Notes: generated by a model from the letters alone, not told the origin. A stretch of DNA of 64,000 bases from Paenilisteria rustica (GCF_013820765.1 NZ_JABJVM010000011.1:44038-108037); one strand, 5' to 3'. Positions 17,797-27,520 are shown, counted from the stretch's first letter. Translations and numbers: made by a program.

Positions 17797-18612
17797 TTTC
17801 ACAAACGTAGTAAAGGTAGCTTCTTCTGTTTCTTGATAGTTATACATAGAGTAAGCAATAACATGGAGCTTATCGCCTTTTTTCAGTGGTGTACTAAGAG
17901 TCGGAATTGTATATCTGTCTCGCTCAAGTCTCGGAGCAGTATGGAAGGCTAATCCACGTGCACTAACCTCATTACCATTCACAAAAATACGCATATATGG
18001 AGCGCTTTCTGAGGTATTGATAGTGAATTGTGTTGCCCCCGCATAAGCTGTTTCGATAGACAATGTTCTCACTAAAGGTGTATTCTCATCAATTTTAAAT
18101 GTTTTTCCAGTATACGAGATATTGTTGTGATCCTTGCTGTCAATACGAACGGTGTCACCTACTTTTAAGTTCAGGTTTGTGATGATCTGACTGTATTGTT
18201 GGCCATAAACCAAGTACTGATAAGCATTCACAGTTCTTGTCCCAATTTTTTGATTATTGATGTAGACGGTGAATTCTCTCGTGTTTGCAGTAATGTTAAA
18301 TGTAATTTTCTCTTCATTTAAATCAATAGAGCGTACACTTAACTGTTCTGCTAAATTTGACGTTGGAGGTGTTGTTGGTTGTTCAGGTGAAGTAAGAGGT
18401 GGCAAGTTCCCAATCGCACTTCCACTAGGTGAGCTGTAGCTTGGTTGTTCAGATGTGCTTGGTGTTGCAGGTTGTTTCTGTGAATTAGTAGGTGGTGGTA
18501 AAATCCCAATTGCACTCGTCGCCTGTACCTCTTGACCATTCTGTAAAAGACCTCCAAGACTTAATACAGACATTCCGACAATTAGTAATGTCCCCGTTAT
18601 TTTTTTCTTCAT
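17794..18612 (-). CDS. secreted Ig-like-domain protein, paralogue 1
   Basis: The 272-residue precursor has a clear signal peptide (MKKKITGTLLIVGMSVLSLG, cleavage likely after VQAT or nearby). Next comes a Pro/Ser/Thr-rich linker of about 55 residues in which SAIGILPPPT and SAIGNLPPLT form an internal repeat. Two beta-rich modules of about 90 residues follow, ending in FTTFVK. No LPXTG anchor, GW module or membrane segment follows, so it should be released or loosely cell-associated. The modules resemble bacterial Ig-like repeats of Listeria surface proteins. The ligand is unknown. It is a tandem duplicate of the gene at 18901. Confidence 0.8.
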   Translation of the reverse strand: MKKKITGTLLIVGMSVLSLGGLLQNGQEVQATSAIGILPPPTNSQKQPATPSTSEQPSYSSPSGSAIGNLPPLTSPEQPTTPPTSNLAEQLSVRSIDLNEEKITFNITANTREFTVYINNQKIGTRTVNAYQYLVYGQQYSQIITNLNLKVGDTVRIDSKDHNNISYTGKTFKIDENTPLVRTLSIETAYAGATQFTINTSESAPYMRIFVNGNEVSARGLAFHTAPRLERDRYTIPTLSTPLKKGDKLHVIAYSMYNYQETEEATFTTFVK

Positions 18613-18798
18613 GTTCTATCAATCCCCTTTCATGGAATATACTGCTAATACTATAGAATGAAAATAAACTCGTTATTAAGTGATGATTAAATGTTTATTA
18701 AAATCAAAAAACTCTTTAAAGAACATAAAAATAGCAAATCGGAACCCAAGCGTTTAGCATTGATTTGGAATGCATCTCAACGTTTTAACTCCAACCAA

Positions 18799-18846
18799 AT
18801 ATACCGTTTTGCAAGTAATGTAAAAGCTACTCGCAAAACGGTATAT
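18799..18846. terminator. perfect 14-base inverted repeat, probable terminator-type hairpin
   Basis: ATATACCGTTTTGC (18799-18812) is the exact reverse complement of GCAAAACGGTATAT (18833-18846), with a 20-base loop. A second hairpin, CTAGATGTC/GACATCTAG, lies at 18859-18883. Neither has a good T run; together they could end the minus-strand transcript of the gene at 18901. Confidence 0.5.
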
Positions 18847-18900
18847 GTTATCTAAAAGCTAGATGTCAGCGAGGGACATCTAGGCTTACGCTCTATGATT

Positions 18901-19620
18901 TTACTTTACGATAGTAGTGAAGTCACCTGTGTTTACAAGGACATCAGCTGTATTGAAGGTGAAACCAATAATTTGAACGCGATCTCCCTTTTTAAGAGGT
19001 GTGCTCAGTGGGTTTATTGTAAAGATATTTGGTGAAGTTCTTGAAGGAACGTGAACTATTAGAAATTCACCAGGAATTTCAGTACCATTAATAAAAATTC
19101 TCAAGTAAGGAGTATTCAGTAAAGCATTGATTGTGAATTGTGTATCTCCAGCATAGATTGTATTTGTCGCGAATGGCCGATTAAGCGGTACAGTTTTATC
19201 AATAACAAGGGTTTTCCCAGTATACAAAATATTATTGTTATCTTTGCTGTCTACGCGAATGGTATCACCAATCTTTAGCTTCAAATTTTTGACGATTTGG
19301 TTACGATGTGCGCCTTGTGATAGGAAATCATATCGACCAACCGTCTGTGTTTCGATTTTTTTATTATTGATGTAAGTCGTGTATTCTCTAGTGTTGGGAG
19401 TAGTATCAAATGCAAATAAACTCTCGTTCAAAGCAATATACTTCACACTCAACTCTTCGGCCTCACTTGGTATAGACGGAATTTCAGGTTCTTGAGGAGG
19501 AGAAGGTAAAATCCCAATTGCACTCGTCGCCTGTACCTCTTGACCATTCTGTAAAAGACCTCCAAGGCTTAATACAGACATCCCGACAATTAGTAATGTC
19601 CCCGTTATTTTTTTCTTCAT
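18901..19620 (-). CDS. secreted Ig-like-domain protein, paralogue 2
   Basis: This 239-residue precursor has the same signal peptide and first mature residues as the gene at 17794, but a shorter Pro/Glu linker (PPQEPEIPSIPSEAEE) and no second SAIG repeat. The two beta-rich modules align over their whole length (for example YINNKKI, GDTIRVDSKD, YAGDTQFTIN, STPLKKGD) with many substitutions. No wall anchor is present. The bases around both starts, including the CCCCTTTCATGGAATAT segment, are almost identical, so the copy included the ribosome site and probably the promoter. The function is unknown. Confidence 0.8.
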   Translation of the reverse strand: MKKKITGTLLIVGMSVLSLGGLLQNGQEVQATSAIGILPSPPQEPEIPSIPSEAEELSVKYIALNESLFAFDTTPNTREYTTYINNKKIETQTVGRYDFLSQGAHRNQIVKNLKLKIGDTIRVDSKDNNNILYTGKTLVIDKTVPLNRPFATNTIYAGDTQFTINALLNTPYLRIFINGTEIPGEFLIVHVPSRTSPNIFTINPLSTPLKKGDRVQIIGFTFNTADVLVNTGDFTTIVK

Positions 19621-19869
19621 GTTCTATCAATCCCCTTTCATGGAATATAACTTTTATACTATAGACTGAAAATAAACTTGCTGTTAAGTGATGATTAAAT
19701 ATTTATTAAAATGAGAAAATAATCTAAAAAACACGAAAAATGAAATGGAACATAAAATCCAGTCGTTTAAAATTGACTTGGAGTCCACTTCAGGGTTTAG
19801 ACTTTACTGTAAGAAGCAAAAAAGCCACAGACTTTCCGACAGAAAATCAATAAAAGGGAGGAATTGCAA

Positions 19870-20634
19870 ATGTCTAGCAGTAAAACCGCACAAGCCAACC
19901 ATGATCAATTATTTCCAAATCACAAATCCGTATTAAAGGAAACAGATCCTGAGTTCACTGCACTTTTTGATAATTTTGCGTTTGATGAAGTTTTGCAGTA
20001 TACGAAACTGACAATCAAACAACGCATGAAAGTGACGCTCGCGGCCTTAATCGCGATGCAATGCGTGAATGAATACAAAATAATGCTAAACGCGGCTTTA
20101 AGTATTGGCGTGATACCAATCGAAGCAAAAGAAATCGTCTATCAAGCTGTGCCATATGTCGGACTCGGAAAAGTATTCGATTTTTCACAAGTAACCAATG
20201 ATATCCTGATAGAAAGAGGTGTACCCTTGCCGCTTGAAGGACAATCGAGAACAACTCCTGAAAATAGATACGAAAAAGGAGCGGAGGCAATCAGGTGTGT
20301 AGCGGGGGACAAGGTGGATAAAATGCATGAAACGATGCCTGAAAACCAAAAACATTTCGCCGTATTTTTAGCGGACAATTGTTTTGGTGACTATTTCACA
20401 CGAGGCGGATTGGATGAAAAGGAACGCGAATTACTAATTTTTACGATGCTCGCTTCGATGGGAGGCGCCGACCAACAATTGAAAGGGCATATCACAAATA
20501 ACATCCAAATCGGCAACGACAAGCAAGTCATGATTGACACTATCACCGTGCTGCTCCCGTTTATCGGTTATCCAAGAACGTTGACAGCGCTAAATTGTCT
20601 CAATGAAATCATACCAGAAGGAGAAAACGAATGA
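19870..20634 (+). CDS. carboxymuconolactone decarboxylase family protein
   Basis: This 254-residue protein is built as two CMD/AhpD-like helical halves. The first is around residues 35-105 (QRMKVTLAALIAMQ), the second around 150-250 (ELLIFTMLASMGGADQQLKGHI). The redox CxxC of AhpD is absent, which points to the decarboxylase / unknown-substrate side of the family rather than peroxidase reduction. ATG 19870 follows a strong GGGAGGA. The stop overlaps the next ATG by four bases, so it is co-translated with the phosphatase. The substrate is unknown. Confidence 0.8.
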   Translation: MSSSKTAQANHDQLFPNHKSVLKETDPEFTALFDNFAFDEVLQYTKLTIKQRMKVTLAALIAMQCVNEYKIMLNAALSIGVIPIEAKEIVYQAVPYVGLGKVFDFSQVTNDILIERGVPLPLEGQSRTTPENRYEKGAEAIRCVAGDKVDKMHETMPENQKHFAVFLADNCFGDYFTRGGLDEKERELLIFTMLASMGGADQQLKGHITNNIQIGNDKQVMIDTITVLLPFIGYPRTLTALNCLNEIIPEGENE

Positions 20635-21209
20635 AAAAAACACTTTATCTGATGCGTCACGGTCAAACACTGTTCAATGTTCGGAAAAAGATTCAAGGAT
20701 TCTGCGATGCACCACTGACGGAACTCGGTGTGTATCAAGCGAAAGTCGCGGGAGACTATTTCCGAACGAATGGCATTACATTCGGCGCGGCTTATAGCTC
20801 CACATCCGAACGAGCTTGCGACACGTTGGAATTGATTACTGCCATGGATTACAAACGGCTCAAAGGACTAAAAGAATGGAACTTCGGCACATTTGAGGGT
20901 GAAAGTGAAGATTTGAATCCACCATTACCGTACGGCGATTTTTTCGCAGGATACGGCGGGGAACGAGAAATGGATTTCCGCGCACGACTTGTGGAGACAA
21001 TGGAAGCGATGATGAGTCAAGAAAATCACGACGTCGTTTTGGCAGTTTCTCATGGTGCCGCGTGTGCCCAGTTTGCACGAAATTGGGAAGCAAACAGTAA
21101 AATAGGCACGATAACCGGCTTGAAAAACTGCTGTATCCTGAAATTTGAATATGAAAACAGCAATTTTACACTCGTGGACTTTATGAATCACGATTTTACA
21201 AAAGCCTAG
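20631..21209 (+). CDS. histidine phosphatase family protein (phosphoglycerate-mutase-like)
   Basis: The 192-residue cytoplasmic enzyme opens with the catalytic LMRHGQTLFNVRKKIQG motif, whose His takes the phosphoryl group. It also has the second arginine region (SSTSERACDT), the acidic residue in KEWNFGTFEGE, and the late VSHGAACA histidine. These are the four signatures of branch-1 histidine phosphatases. The substrate cannot be told from sequence. The start overlaps the preceding gene by ATGA, so the pair forms a two-gene operon. Confidence 0.88.
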   Translation: MKKTLYLMRHGQTLFNVRKKIQGFCDAPLTELGVYQAKVAGDYFRTNGITFGAAYSSTSERACDTLELITAMDYKRLKGLKEWNFGTFEGESEDLNPPLPYGDFFAGYGGEREMDFRARLVETMEAMMSQENHDVVLAVSHGAACAQFARNWEANSKIGTITGLKNCCILKFEYENSNFTLVDFMNHDFTKA

Positions 21210-21261
21210 CCAATCTCTTCGCAAATTTTCCGATTTTCCGCTATACTAAAGGGGAGAACAC

Positions 21262-22266
21262 ATGAAGAAGGGAAGTTTTGTTATGAAGCTTGGTATTATG
21301 GGAACAAATTGGATTACAGATGCATTTGTAGAAGGTGCGATTAACTCCGGCGAATGGGAAATGAACGCGGTTTATTCACGCACTCTAGATAAAGCCTATG
21401 CCTTTGGTGAAAAATATAAAGTGGAAAACTATTTTGACGATATCGAAATGATGGCGAGTTCAGACGTGATTGATGCTGTTTATATTGCGTCACCAAACGC
21501 GATGCATTATGAACACGCGTTACATTTCTTACGTAATAAAAAACATGTTATCGTCGAAAAACCGATTTTTTCAACGGTTGCAGAATTAGAAGATGCGCAT
21601 AAAGTAGCGAAGGAAAACGGCGTCTTTCTTTTTGAAGCGGCGCGTCACATTCAAGAACCGAACTTCAAAATATTGCAAGATAGCATTCAAAAAGTAGGGA
21701 AGCTTCACGGCGCAACATTGGCGTACATGAACTATTCCTCGCGTTATGACAACGTGCTTGCTGGCGAAGAACCAAACATTTTCTCGCTTAAATTTTCCGG
21801 TGGTTCGTTAGTGGATTTAGGCGTTTATCCGATGTACACGGCGGTTGCGCTGTTCGGTGTTCCAGAAAAAGCGACTTATTTTGCGACGAAATTACGCACA
21901 GGCGTTGACGGTGGAGGTCCAGTTATTTTTGAATATCCAGACTTCACGGTGACAATTTTGCAAGCTAAAATGTCGCAATCCTTCATGCCAAGCGAAATAT
22001 ACGGTGAAAAAGGTACGCTTGTGATCGATCCATTGACGGGCATTCAGAGCATCCAATACGCCGATAACCACACGAAGGAAATCGAGGAACTCGCGATGTC
22101 AACGATTCCAAACGATATGGAATTCGAAGCGACCGAGTTTGCTAGAATCATCAAAGAGACTGATACTTTGGCGTATGAGGACCTCGAAGACTTGAGTAAA
22201 GCAGTATTGCAAATCTCGAATGACCTACGCCACCAAAATGGTATTTGGTATAAAGTCGAGAAATAG
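21262..22266 (+). CDS. Gfo/Idh/MocA family oxidoreductase
   Basis: This NAD(P)-dependent dehydrogenase of about 334 residues has an N-terminal Rossmann fold beginning MKLGIMGTNWITDAF, the family motif VYIASPNAMHYEHA and the conserved EKP (HVIVEKPIF). The C-terminal alpha/beta domain includes the GGSLVDLGVYPMY segment with a catalytic Asp. It probably acts on a sugar or inositol derivative, but the substrate is unknown. Two starts are possible: ATG 21262 behind GGGGAG, used here, and ATG 21283 behind AAGGGAAG, which fits the family start and a TATACT at 21242-21247. The hairpin at 22290 closes the unit. Confidence 0.88.
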   Translation: MKKGSFVMKLGIMGTNWITDAFVEGAINSGEWEMNAVYSRTLDKAYAFGEKYKVENYFDDIEMMASSDVIDAVYIASPNAMHYEHALHFLRNKKHVIVEKPIFSTVAELEDAHKVAKENGVFLFEAARHIQEPNFKILQDSIQKVGKLHGATLAYMNYSSRYDNVLAGEEPNIFSLKFSGGSLVDLGVYPMYTAVALFGVPEKATYFATKLRTGVDGGGPVIFEYPDFTVTILQAKMSQSFMPSEIYGEKGTLVIDPLTGIQSIQYADNHTKEIEELAMSTIPNDMEFEATEFARIIKETDTLAYEDLEDLSKAVLQISNDLRHQNGIWYKVEK

Positions 22267-22289
22267 TATAGAATAAATAGACTTTACGC

Positions 22290-22321
22290 AAAATAGGGAG
22301 TTATCGCGAATCCTATTTTTG
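22290..22321 (+). terminator. terminator after the oxidoreductase
   Basis: AAAATAGG pairs with CCTATTTTT around a 14-base loop, with the T run forming the 3' arm. It is short but placed 24 bases after the stop. Confidence 0.6.
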
Positions 22322-22347
22322 GGTAAGAACTAGATTTTGTTTTACAC

Positions 22348-22468
22348 AAATCGAGCGAAAGCGTTTGTATTCAGGGAGTTTGGTGGGAGCCGGAAGCGGA
22401 GCGTACGATTGTACGTAAGAACCGGAAGTCTGCCAAACTCTCTGAATGCGAGCGCTTGTCGCCGATTT
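22348..22468. repeat. palindromic dispersed element, copy A
   Basis: Left arm 22348-22393 (AAATCGAGCGAAAGCG, then GTATTCAGGGAGTTTGG, then CCGG) is an imperfect inverted copy of right arm 22421-22467. The apex holds a CGTAC/GTACG hairpin, and a T run follows the right arm. The same arms occur at 35379-35568 around a different centre, so this is a repeated element rather than a simple terminator. Confidence 0.75.
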
Positions 22469-22487
22469 TTTTGACTATCACACTATT

Positions 22488-22516
22488 TTGTTGATTTCAG
22501 GGAAACGTGGTATGAT
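22488..22516 (+). promoter_or_regulatory. promoter of the helicase gene
   Basis: TTGTTG and TATGAT are 17 bases apart, with an upstream TG making an extended -10. The start codon is 36 bases downstream. Confidence 0.6.
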
Positions 22517-22552
22517 GGTACTATCGAATTTTAGAGGAAAAAGGAGTTTATT

Positions 22553-23689
22553 ATGACGACAAAAGAAGTACCTGAAATCTGGGCTGAGCAGTGGAAAGCC
22601 CATAATTATGAGGAAATGACCGAAATTCAACAGCAATTATACGCGCCGATTAAAGAGGGCAAAGATGTCATCGCGGTTTCGCCGACTGGGACCGGGAAAA
22701 CAGTGGCTTATTCGTTGCCTGCCATCGAGAAATTGGAAGTCAAACCGCATACGCAATGGCTTATTTTGGCACCATCTCATGAATTGGTTATGCAAATCGC
22801 GGATGTTGTTCGTTCGTGGTTACCAGCTGGTCTGAAAGTTATCGGCATCATCGGCAGTGCCAACATCAAGCGCCAAATCGACAACCTTAAAAAGAAGCCG
22901 CAAGTCATTGTCGGATCGCCAGGTCGTGTTTTGGAGTTGATTAAACAGAAGAAAATTAAGATGCATGAAGTGAAGATGATTACGCTCGATGAATGTGACC
23001 AACTTTTGATTCGTGAAAACGTTCCAACTGTGCTTGAAATCGTGAACAGCGCGATGCGTGACCGTCAATTAGTGATGGCATCGGCGACGAAATTGGATGA
23101 TCCGATGATGTTTTATCGCAACAGTGAAATCGAGCCACTTATGATTGAAGCGAAAGCCGAAGAGAGTAACGCGAACGTGAACCATCTTTATATGGATGTG
23201 GAGCAGCCGCGTGATAAAGCGATTTTGCTGCGTCGAATATCGAATGTGGAAGGTATGCACGCGCTTGTTTTCGTGAAGGATAAAGTTCGGATGGATATCA
23301 TTTTGGAGAAGTTACAGTATGACGGAGTTGCCGCTGCTGGAATTCACGGAGAAGTCGACAAAGAAAAGCGTAAAAAATACTTAGCGGCTTTCAAAAAAGC
23401 GGAATTGACGTATTTAGTCGTAACCGATGTTGCCGCGCGTGGTTTGGACATTCCCGATTTACCGTTCGTGATTCATTGTGACGTGGCGATGGATGCGAAA
23501 CAATACACTCATCGTTCTGGACGCACAGGGCGGATGGGCAAAGAAGGTACGGTGCTCTCGTTTGCGAATGAACGCGAAGCCCGGACGCTGCGTCAATATC
23601 TGAAAGAATTAAACAAGGATCCGATTAAAGTTCGCTATTACGAGGGCGTCTTGACGGATGATTTTGAAACGAAAGCGAAACGTAAATAA
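22553..23689 (+). CDS. DEAD/DECD-box RNA helicase
   Basis: This ATP-dependent RNA helicase has 378 residues and little beyond the two RecA domains. Visible motifs are the Q-motif region EMTEIQQQLYAP, motif I SPTGTGKT, GSPGRVLE, motif II LDECD (Cys in place of the usual Ala), motif III SATK, TDVAARGLD and motif VI HRSGRTGRMG. It lacks the long basic C-terminal tail of CshA-type helicases and resembles B. subtilis YfmL and L. monocytogenes lmo1722, linked to cold growth and ribosome assembly in related species. It has its own promoter and a terminator immediately after the stop. Confidence 0.92.
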   Translation: MTTKEVPEIWAEQWKAHNYEEMTEIQQQLYAPIKEGKDVIAVSPTGTGKTVAYSLPAIEKLEVKPHTQWLILAPSHELVMQIADVVRSWLPAGLKVIGIIGSANIKRQIDNLKKKPQVIVGSPGRVLELIKQKKIKMHEVKMITLDECDQLLIRENVPTVLEIVNSAMRDRQLVMASATKLDDPMMFYRNSEIEPLMIEAKAEESNANVNHLYMDVEQPRDKAILLRRISNVEGMHALVFVKDKVRMDIILEKLQYDGVAAAGIHGEVDKEKRKKYLAAFKKAELTYLVVTDVAARGLDIPDLPFVIHCDVAMDAKQYTHRSGRTGRMGKEGTVLSFANEREARTLRQYLKELNKDPIKVRYYEGVLTDDFETKAKRK

Positions 23690-23745
23690 AAAAACCTGTA
23701 GAATGAGGCACATCCGTGTGAAATGCTTCATTCTACAGGTTTTAT
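23689..23745. terminator. bidirectional terminator between the helicase and the minus-strand membrane protein
   Basis: AAAACCTGTAGAATGA pairs with TCATTCTACAGGTTTT, a 16-base stem flanked by A and T runs on both strands. Confidence 0.9.
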
Positions 23746-24563
23746 TTATACTCTGAATCTGCCTTATTTCCAAATATACTATCCACATTTTCTTGAGACC
23801 ACTCACCTAGCTGAAGGATTGTCGGATAACCTGAAGTGATTTTTTCATGACCCGCGATGGTATAAACGACTTTTGGCTTCAAAACATACCAAGCATAACG
23901 CTCAGGATCACCGCTCAATGCTAAGGTGCGAGACACGGATTTACCAGCTGGAACTGATGTAGTAAGTGTATGAAGATGCAATGCTGCGAGTTCTGCGGTC
24001 ACGCTTTTTATGGTTACATCCTCTGATTTGTCATTATTTTGAATACCTAATGTATATTCATTCATTGCCGTCTGGACTGCGGCGCCGGTAAATTCGAGGT
24101 TTGTCGGAGGTGCATCATTGTTTACATCAAATACAAGCTTGCCGATATCGACAGTTACGGATGAATCCCCTGAAATAAGCCTCAATTTCTGCGCGTTGAA
24201 AATCCCAGCTTTATTTATTGTAATATCCAAACTTAAATAACCAAGTCCAGCTTTACCGTACTGGTTCGGCGTTTCGTTCACTTCGCCTACCTCAACTTCC
24301 ACTTCACTTGCGTCAAAAATGACGGCAGAGATTTCGCCAATACTCGAATCGCCAAATAAAAATGGCAAACTTAGCGAAAAAGTCTCGCCTTTGTGTAGGG
24401 AAATATAAGCGTTGCCTTTCAAGAAAAATGGGTTTTCAATTGTAGGTATATTGATTTTACTGGCTTCTGTTGTTTCCGTGTTTTTGGGCTCCCAAAATAC
24501 CGCTGAAATGACAACGAGCGCAAGGATAAGAATAATTGGAATCAGAAATTTGATCTTTTTCAT
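23742..24563 (-). CDS. membrane-anchored extracellular protein of unknown function
   Basis: The protein has 273 residues. An N-terminal hydrophobic helix (residues 5-24, FLIPIILILALVVISAVFW) is preceded by lysines, so it is either a signal anchor or an uncleaved export signal. The rest is beta-rich with regular hydrophobic strands (GEISAVIFDASEVEVEVGE, FNAQKLRLISGDSSVTV), like an extracellular beta-sandwich. No lipobox, LPXTG or enzyme motif is seen. AAAGGGAGTG precedes the ATG. It stands alone between two terminated units. I do not recognise the family. Confidence 0.7.
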   Translation of the reverse strand: MKKIKFLIPIILILALVVISAVFWEPKNTETTEASKINIPTIENPFFLKGNAYISLHKGETFSLSLPFLFGDSSIGEISAVIFDASEVEVEVGEVNETPNQYGKAGLGYLSLDITINKAGIFNAQKLRLISGDSSVTVDIGKLVFDVNNDAPPTNLEFTGAAVQTAMNEYTLGIQNNDKSEDVTIKSVTAELAALHLHTLTTSVPAGKSVSRTLALSGDPERYAWYVLKPKVVYTIAGHEKITSGYPTILQLGEWSQENVDSIFGNKADSEYK

Positions 24564-24674
24564 CGGTGTATTTTCACTCCCTTTATGTAAATCATTTACA
24601 ATATCATCATACCATCCCTGGATAAACTATAGTAATATCAAGTTAGAAATTTTATAAGCTAGTGATTTTTTAGT

Positions 24675-24704
24675 TTGCCGAATCACCTTTGTTACAGGTA
24701 TAAT
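24675..24704 (+). promoter_or_regulatory. promoter of the LevR-like regulator
   Basis: TTGCCG and TATAAT are separated by 18 bases. The start codon is 34 bases downstream, with an AAGGAG site between. Confidence 0.55.
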
Positions 24705-24738
24705 AGGAGAATAGAGCTTTTAGTAAGGAGTCGGGGAC

Positions 24739-27420
24739 ATGCTTAGTAGAAGAGACGAAGTATTTAAGCTGCTGAATAGTGTAAACGGTAAATTGACGGC
24801 GAATGATGTTGCTGAGAAATTGCAAATGGACCGCGCGAATGCAAGCCGCTACTTGAACGAACTGTTTAAAGAGGAGCAAATCGAGAAACTTCCTGGAAAG
24901 CCGGTGCTTTACCGAGCGTTCACAAAAGAGGAGGCGAGACCAGGGATTGGCAGTACGCAGACGGCTTTTGACAGACTGATTGGATCTTCGCAAAGTTTGA
25001 AAGTTAGTATTCAACAAGCGAAAGCGGCGATTCTTTATCCGCCGAATGGTTTACATACATTAATTCTTGGGAAAACAGGTACAGGGAAGTCCTTATTTGC
25101 CGAGTGCATGTACAAGTTCGCTCGCGAGGCCGAGATGGTTAGCAAAAACGCGCCATTCGTCTCGTTCAACTGTGCGGACTATGCGCAAAATCCGCAGTTG
25201 CTTTTTGGTCATATTTTTGGTGTGATTAAGGGGGCATACACTGGGGCGGAGCAGACACGCGAGGGCCTACTTGCAAAAGCGGATGGCGGTATTTTGTTTT
25301 TAGATGAGATTCATCGGTTGCCACCAGAAGGTCAGGAAATGTTATTCACGTTCATCGATAAAGGCGAGTATCGGCCACTTGGTGAAAGCCAAGCTGTGCA
25401 CACCGCGGAAGTGCAGATTATCGGCGCGACGACGGAATCACCGGATAATTTCTTATTAGAAACGTTCACGAGACGGATTCCGATGACGATCACGTTACCG
25501 CCACTTGCAGAACGGCAATTAGAAGAACGCTATCAGCTAATTGAATTTTTCTTGTCACAAGAAGCAACCCGTTTACACCAGACAATTCGTGTTCACCGCC
25601 AAGCCTTGATGGCATTTTTGTTATATCACGCGAGCGCCAACGTTGGACAGCTACAACGTGATTTGAAACTGGCATGTGCGAAGGCATTTTTACATTATAA
25701 AACAAAAGCAACGAACTATATTTTAATTGAGCAGGACGATTTGCCGATTTATGTCCAAAAAGGTTTGCTTCATTTGAAAGACGAGCCGGAGAAGATGAAC
25801 CGGTTGATTGATGTGAACAAGACGATTTTTAAATTTTATGATACGAGTGAAGCGAATGATATCGCGATTGAAGATGTGGATGATGTGTACCAAGCGATCC
25901 AGACGAAGGCCGACCAGTTAATGAAAGAAGGGAAGGACCAGTCGGAGCTTGAGGAAGCGCTTTACATGGATGTTGACCAGTATTTTCATGAATATATGGG
26001 GCAACTGCCAACGCAACAATCGGCGAAGGAGATCATTAGCCCAGAAATCTGGCAACTCACCGATCAAGTTTACGCCTTAGCAGAACAGCGCTTAGAACGT
26101 AAGTATAATGAGAAAATGCGTTTTGCGTTTGCGCTTCATTTGCAAAGTACCATCGAGCGGATTCGCGAACAAAAACATATTGTTCACCCAGATTTAAATA
26201 ATGTCCGCAAAAAATACTCGAAAGAATTCCAAGCAGCGATTGATATTTCAGCGTTATTGGAACAATCGCTAAGCATCGAAATTCCTTTTGATGAAATCGG
26301 TTTTTTGACGATGTTTTTGACTGAGGAAGTCGTGGAATCGATTTTTACACAGGAGGCGCTGGTCGAAGTTATTGTCATGATGCACGGCCGCTCGACTGCA
26401 ACAAGTATGGTAGAGACGGTTCAAGAACTCCTCAACATTGAGTCTGGTACAGCGATGGATATGCCACTATCGGTCGAAGTTAAAGCGATGTATGAGAAAG
26501 TCAAAGCCAAAGTTCAGCAACTAAATCCGACAAAAGGTGTGCTTATTTTATCAGATATGGGTTCACTGACGTCGTTTGGTAATATGTTGACCGAAGAACT
26601 TGGCATCCGCACGAAAACAGTCAGTATGGCAAGCACGCCTGTTGTGCTAGAAGCTATCCGTAAAGCCTCACTGGGACGCGGTTTGGAAGATATCTATCAA
26701 AGCTGTCAGCAACTTTTTGAAAATAAACACAAGGCACAAATTTTACGAACCAAGCCAACGAAGAACGCGGTTATCTTCACTTGTTTCACGGGAGAAGGCG
26801 TTGCAGAACAATTGCGATCTCGCGTGGCTCCAGTCATTGATGAATCAAAAGTAGAAATCATTGTCTTGCAATTTTTGCATAAAGAAGCATTCCGGGAACG
26901 CATTGATCAGTTAATGGAAGAATACAATATTTTAGCAATCATGGGTTCCGTTGAATTCCAATACCGCGAAATTCCGTTTTTCAGCGCATTAGAGGTATTT
27001 TCCGAAGGTGGTCTGGACATCGTGAAGCGGATTATCAACGACGAAGTACCATATGAACAGCTGATTTCTTCATTAGAAGGCAATTTGAAAGAAGTCGAAT
27101 CACCAGAACAACTTGTCTATTTCTTACGCAAAATCATTTCGGAATTACAAATCCAGATGAACTTGGTGCTGGAACCGGGCGTGGATATCGGTATCATTTT
27201 GCATCTGGCCTTCCTTGTTGAACGAATGAAACTCGGCGGCGTTGATCGCGAATTTCCGAACATTGATGATTTCACGAAGCAACACATGATTGAAATGCAA
27301 ATCACGCAACAAATGATGGAAAACGTCAATTTGGAGTATAATATCATCGTTCCAGAGTCAGAAATCGCGTATCTAACCCAAATGATGACGGCAAACAAGA
27401 TTATTATAAAAGAAAACTAA
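24739..27420 (+). CDS. LevR/ManR-type sigma-54-dependent PTS regulator
   Basis: This 893-residue activator has an N-terminal winged-helix ([23 protein letters not shown]) and an NtrC-type AAA+ domain from about residue 90. The AAA+ part has Walker [10 protein letters not shown], the sigma-54 contact loop GAYTGA (Tyr for the usual Phe) and Walker B GGILFLDE. It is followed by a PRD, an EIIA-Man-like domain with VMMHGRSTA, an EIIB-like domain with FTCFTGEG and a second PRD ([10 protein letters not shown]). Such proteins are switched by PTS phosphorylation and open sigma-54 promoters of PTS operons. A perfect -24/-12 promoter lies just downstream. It corresponds by position to lmo1721. Confidence 0.93.
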   Translation: MLSRRDEVFKLLNSVNGKLTANDVAEKLQMDRANASRYLNELFKEEQIEKLPGKPVLYRAFTKEEARPGIGSTQTAFDRLIGSSQSLKVSIQQAKAAILYPPNGLHTLILGKTGTGKSLFAECMYKFAREAEMVSKNAPFVSFNCADYAQNPQLLFGHIFGVIKGAYTGAEQTREGLLAKADGGILFLDEIHRLPPEGQEMLFTFIDKGEYRPLGESQAVHTAEVQIIGATTESPDNFLLETFTRRIPMTITLPPLAERQLEERYQLIEFFLSQEATRLHQTIRVHRQALMAFLLYHASANVGQLQRDLKLACAKAFLHYKTKATNYILIEQDDLPIYVQKGLLHLKDEPEKMNRLIDVNKTIFKFYDTSEANDIAIEDVDDVYQAIQTKADQLMKEGKDQSELEEALYMDVDQYFHEYMGQLPTQQSAKEIISPEIWQLTDQVYALAEQRLERKYNEKMRFAFALHLQSTIERIREQKHIVHPDLNNVRKKYSKEFQAAIDISALLEQSLSIEIPFDEIGFLTMFLTEEVVESIFTQEALVEVIVMMHGRSTATSMVETVQELLNIESGTAMDMPLSVEVKAMYEKVKAKVQQLNPTKGVLILSDMGSLTSFGNMLTEELGIRTKTVSMASTPVVLEAIRKASLGRGLEDIYQSCQQLFENKHKAQILRTKPTKNAVIFTCFTGEGVAEQLRSRVAPVIDESKVEIIVLQFLHKEAFRERIDQLMEEYNILAIMGSVEFQYREIPFFSALEVFSEGGLDIVKRIINDEVPYEQLISSLEGNLKEVESPEQLVYFLRKIISELQIQMNLVLEPGVDIGIILHLAFLVERMKLGGVDREFPNIDDFTKQHMIEMQITQQMMENVNLEYNIIVPESEIAYLTQMMTANKIIIKEN

Positions 27421-27427
27421 CCCAACG

Positions 27428-27465
27428 AGACAAGTGTGTACATAATTTACACACTTGTCTTTTGT
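27428..27465 (+). terminator. terminator of the LevR-like gene
   Basis: AGACAAGTGTGTA pairs perfectly with TACACACTTGTCT across a 7-base loop, followed by TTTGTT. Confidence 0.85.
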
Positions 27466-27520
27466 TCATGTGTAAGCGCAAAAACGGCTTTTTATAGCGT
27501 TTTTCTCGGATTTTAAAAGT

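Noticed and set aside
17794..19620. Possible LPXTG surface proteins
   Set aside because: Both end in FTT(F/I)VK without LPXTG, a membrane helix or a positive tail, so they are secreted, not sortase-anchored.
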